DNA of 64,000 bases, from NCBI RefSeq assembly GCF_000566685.1, contig NZ_AZQN01000008.1, positions 62,001 through 126,000 of the forward strand, written 5' to 3'. The notes under the pieces are model-generated. The model had not been told where the DNA came from. It made no database searches and saw nothing but the letters and a program-made list of their open reading frames with translations. The translations under genes were made by a program, and so were the position numbers. Source of the stretch: Dyadobacter tibetensis Y620-1 (GTDB taxonomy: Bacteria > Bacteroidota > Bacteroidia > Cytophagales > Spirosomataceae). Positions 62,631 to 64,000 of the stretch are shown here, piece by piece; position 1 is the stretch's first letter, and every line of letters begins with the position of its first letter.

Positions 62631-64000
62631 TTAGAACGTAAGTCCTAGTTTGAAACCTACTGGGATCACCCAGGGAGTGACGTTGTACCGCTCAATCCCT
62701 TGCTTGAATTGAGTACCAGCCTGGGGACTAGCTTCCTGCTGGAAGGCCATTTCAGGATCGATGCCAATCTTGGCTTTTGTCCAAAGAATGATATTACGAC
62801 TGTAAACTCCTATGTTAGCACTCTGCATACCTAGCTTCTTTACTAAAGCCGATGGGATATCATATCCTATTGATACTTCTCTCAATTTAATAAAGGATGC
62901 ATCGAAAGTTGCGGCACGCATAAAACTCCAAGGGTAGTTATCACCATAAGGAATGTACTTTGTTCCCGATCCTCCTAAATTCTCAGTATACCCAGAGATA
63001 TTTCCTTCTGAATCATATTCAGCAAATACACCTGGATTAAATACGGCATAATTGTAGGTATTCCCTCCATATTCAAAAGGAAAGCCTCCATATTCGGCCG
63101 TAGGTCCACCGACAATATTGAACTTATTGCCTTTTACTATTACCATATCGTTATTAACCAAATGATTTCGAAGTTGATCTCCTGTTAACCCATTTGGATT
63201 AATCAAATTGTCAAGGAAACGTTGTGATTTCAAATCAGACTCTCCATAGCGATAGGTTTGAGATACGAAATCCCCACCATTCCTCCAGTCGAAAGTCATG
63301 TTTAGACTAAAACCCTTATAGGAAACAGAAGTTTGCATGCCCAACATAAAATCTGGATTGAAATTACCGATTTTATTTCTGGTGTTGCCAGAAGAGATTG
63401 ATTGCCAGGAGCCTTCGTCATCCAAAATTGGATAGCCATAATAAGGTGAATTTTTATCGGTCACGGTAACCAACTCAGCATCGTACAAATCTCCTATAGT
63501 CTCACCAACATAAGTCCAGGCTCCACCTTTGGCATCGCCCCAAAGGGTATAGAAACTTAAACCATCGGAAAGCTCCTTAATTTTTGTACGGTTACGAGAC
63601 CAGTTGGCTGTTACGTCCCATCTCCATCCGTTTTTGTCAATTGGAGTACCACCCAGCTGCAATTCAAGTCCCTTACTTACGAGCAAACCCGCGTTGATAT
63701 TTTTGGAAGTAAAACCCGATGAACCTGGTAAAGCTGTGGGGATTATCTGGTTACGGTTTTCTACCATATAGTATGTCCCTGCGAAACGCAATTTGTTTCT
63801 GAATAGATTCACATCGATACCGGCCTCATAGGAAGTAGCGATTTCAGGCTTCAGGTCAGGAAGCAGAATTTGTCCAGATTTGGTCAGACGAGTTATGCCA
63901 TTCCAAGCTCCAGCATTGCCTAAGGTTGCCAGAAGTGCATAGGGGTTGGTATCGTTACCCACCTGAGCTACACCACCACGAAGCTTCAACAGACTAACCT
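62631..64000 (-). CDS. SusC/RagA-family TonB-linked outer membrane protein, 3' part (runs off right edge)
   Basis: The frame is open to the window edge, giving 456 codons of the C-terminal beta-barrel ending VPVGFKLGLTF-like (final residues GFKLGLTF). Typical blocks are LKPEIATSYEAGIDVNLFRNKL, WRWDVTANWSRNRTKIKEL, LNMTFDWRNGGDFVSQT and FIKLREVSIGYDIPS. The start lies outside. Together with susD it forms an uptake pair at the head of the hydrolase locus. Confidence 0.95.
   Translation of the reverse strand, partial: VSLLKLRGGVAQVGNDTNPYALLATLGNAGAWNGITRLTKSGQILLPDLKPEIATSYEAGIDVNLFRNKLRFAGTYYMVENRNQIIPTALPGSSGFTSKNINAGLLVSKGLELQLGGTPIDKNGWRWDVTANWSRNRTKIKELSDGLSFYTLWGDAKGGAWTYVGETIGDLYDAELVTVTDKNSPYYGYPILDDEGSWQSISSGNTRNKIGNFNPDFMLGMQTSVSYKGFSLNMTFDWRNGGDFVSQTYRYGESDLKSQRFLDNLINPNGLTGDQLRNHLVNNDMVIVKGNKFNIVGGPTAEYGGFPFEYGGNTYNYAVFNPGVFAEYDSEGNISGYTENLGGSGTKYIPYGDNYPWSFMRAATFDASFIKLREVSIGYDIPSALVKKLGMQSANIGVYSRNIILWTKAKIGIDPEMAFQQEASPQAGTQFKQGIERYNVTPWVIPVGFKLGLTF

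Noticed and set aside
1-64000. CRISPR arrays, insertion sequences, prophage genes, tRNA or rRNA genes
   Set aside because: I looked for repeats with regular spacing, transposase or integrase motifs and tRNA-like stems in all gaps and found none.

Overview
The window looks like chromosomal DNA of a Bacteroidota member, most likely Cytophagales (Spirosomaceae/Cytophagaceae-like; the rank below phylum is inferred from gene content only). The evidence is two SusC/RagA-type TonB-linked porins and a SusD lipoprotein, type IX secretion (T9SS) C-terminal sorting domains, many lipoproteins, gene starts preceded by the Bacteroidota promoter motif TAnnTTTG rather than -35/-10 boxes, and housekeeping genes of Bacteroidota type. 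I see no rRNA, tRNA, CRISPR array, insertion sequence, phage or integrase. This is a gene-dense chromosomal segment, cut inside a SusC gene at both ends.

Layout. 1-3.8 kb: 5' part of a susC-like gene (minus) preceded by a secreted thioredoxin-fold protein without cysteines. 4.2-9.3 kb: a YdiJ-type FAD/Fe-S oxidoreductase, a small membrane protein, a porin-like barrel and a secreted esterase. 9.3-11.1 kb: YigZ-family protein and an MFS transporter. 11.2-15.0 kb: a three-gene secreted-protein operon (T9SS protein, lipase-like hydrolase, beta-propeller lipoprotein). 15.4-28.7 kb: mostly housekeeping (CorA, glycosyltransferase, nrdB, recX, phosphoesterase, tyrS, queA, cobalamin adenosyltransferase, branched-chain aminotransferase, cupin isomerase, GNAT, SDR, AI-2E transporter). 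28.7-34.5 kb: UbiB-like kinase with a TetR-like regulator, a MocR regulator and a BtuB-like receptor. 34.5-39.2 kb: a long AT-rich leader and two large surface proteins. 39.3-43 kb: quinone oxidoreductase, YccF, RluE-type pseudouridine synthase, DUF3500 protein, CDGSH protein. 43-51.7 kb: an esterase lipoprotein, then a long minus-strand run with FAD oxidoreductase, PdeM nuclease, Lhr-type helicase, AhpD-like protein, hydrolase/OsmC fusion and an unassigned membrane protein. 52-55.3 kb: DegT aminotransferase, DUF2254 protein, Qnr-like pentapeptide protein. 55.5-64 kb: a SusC-SusD pair followed by four exported hydrolases (ceramidase-like, PhoPQ-related, purple-acid-phosphatase-like, glycerophosphodiesterase).

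The most interesting unit is the last one. It has the architecture of a polysaccharide utilisation locus, but every enzyme is a phosphoester, ester or amide hydrolase and none is a glycoside hydrolase, so it may be an uptake system for lipid- or phosphate-containing substrates. Other points of interest are the helicase/PdeM pair without its usual ligase and exonuclease, several enzymes whose catalytic residues are replaced (thioredoxin fold, SDR, ceramidase-like), and the surface-protein pair behind a 740-base leader. All family names come from motif recognition by eye; no database search was run.
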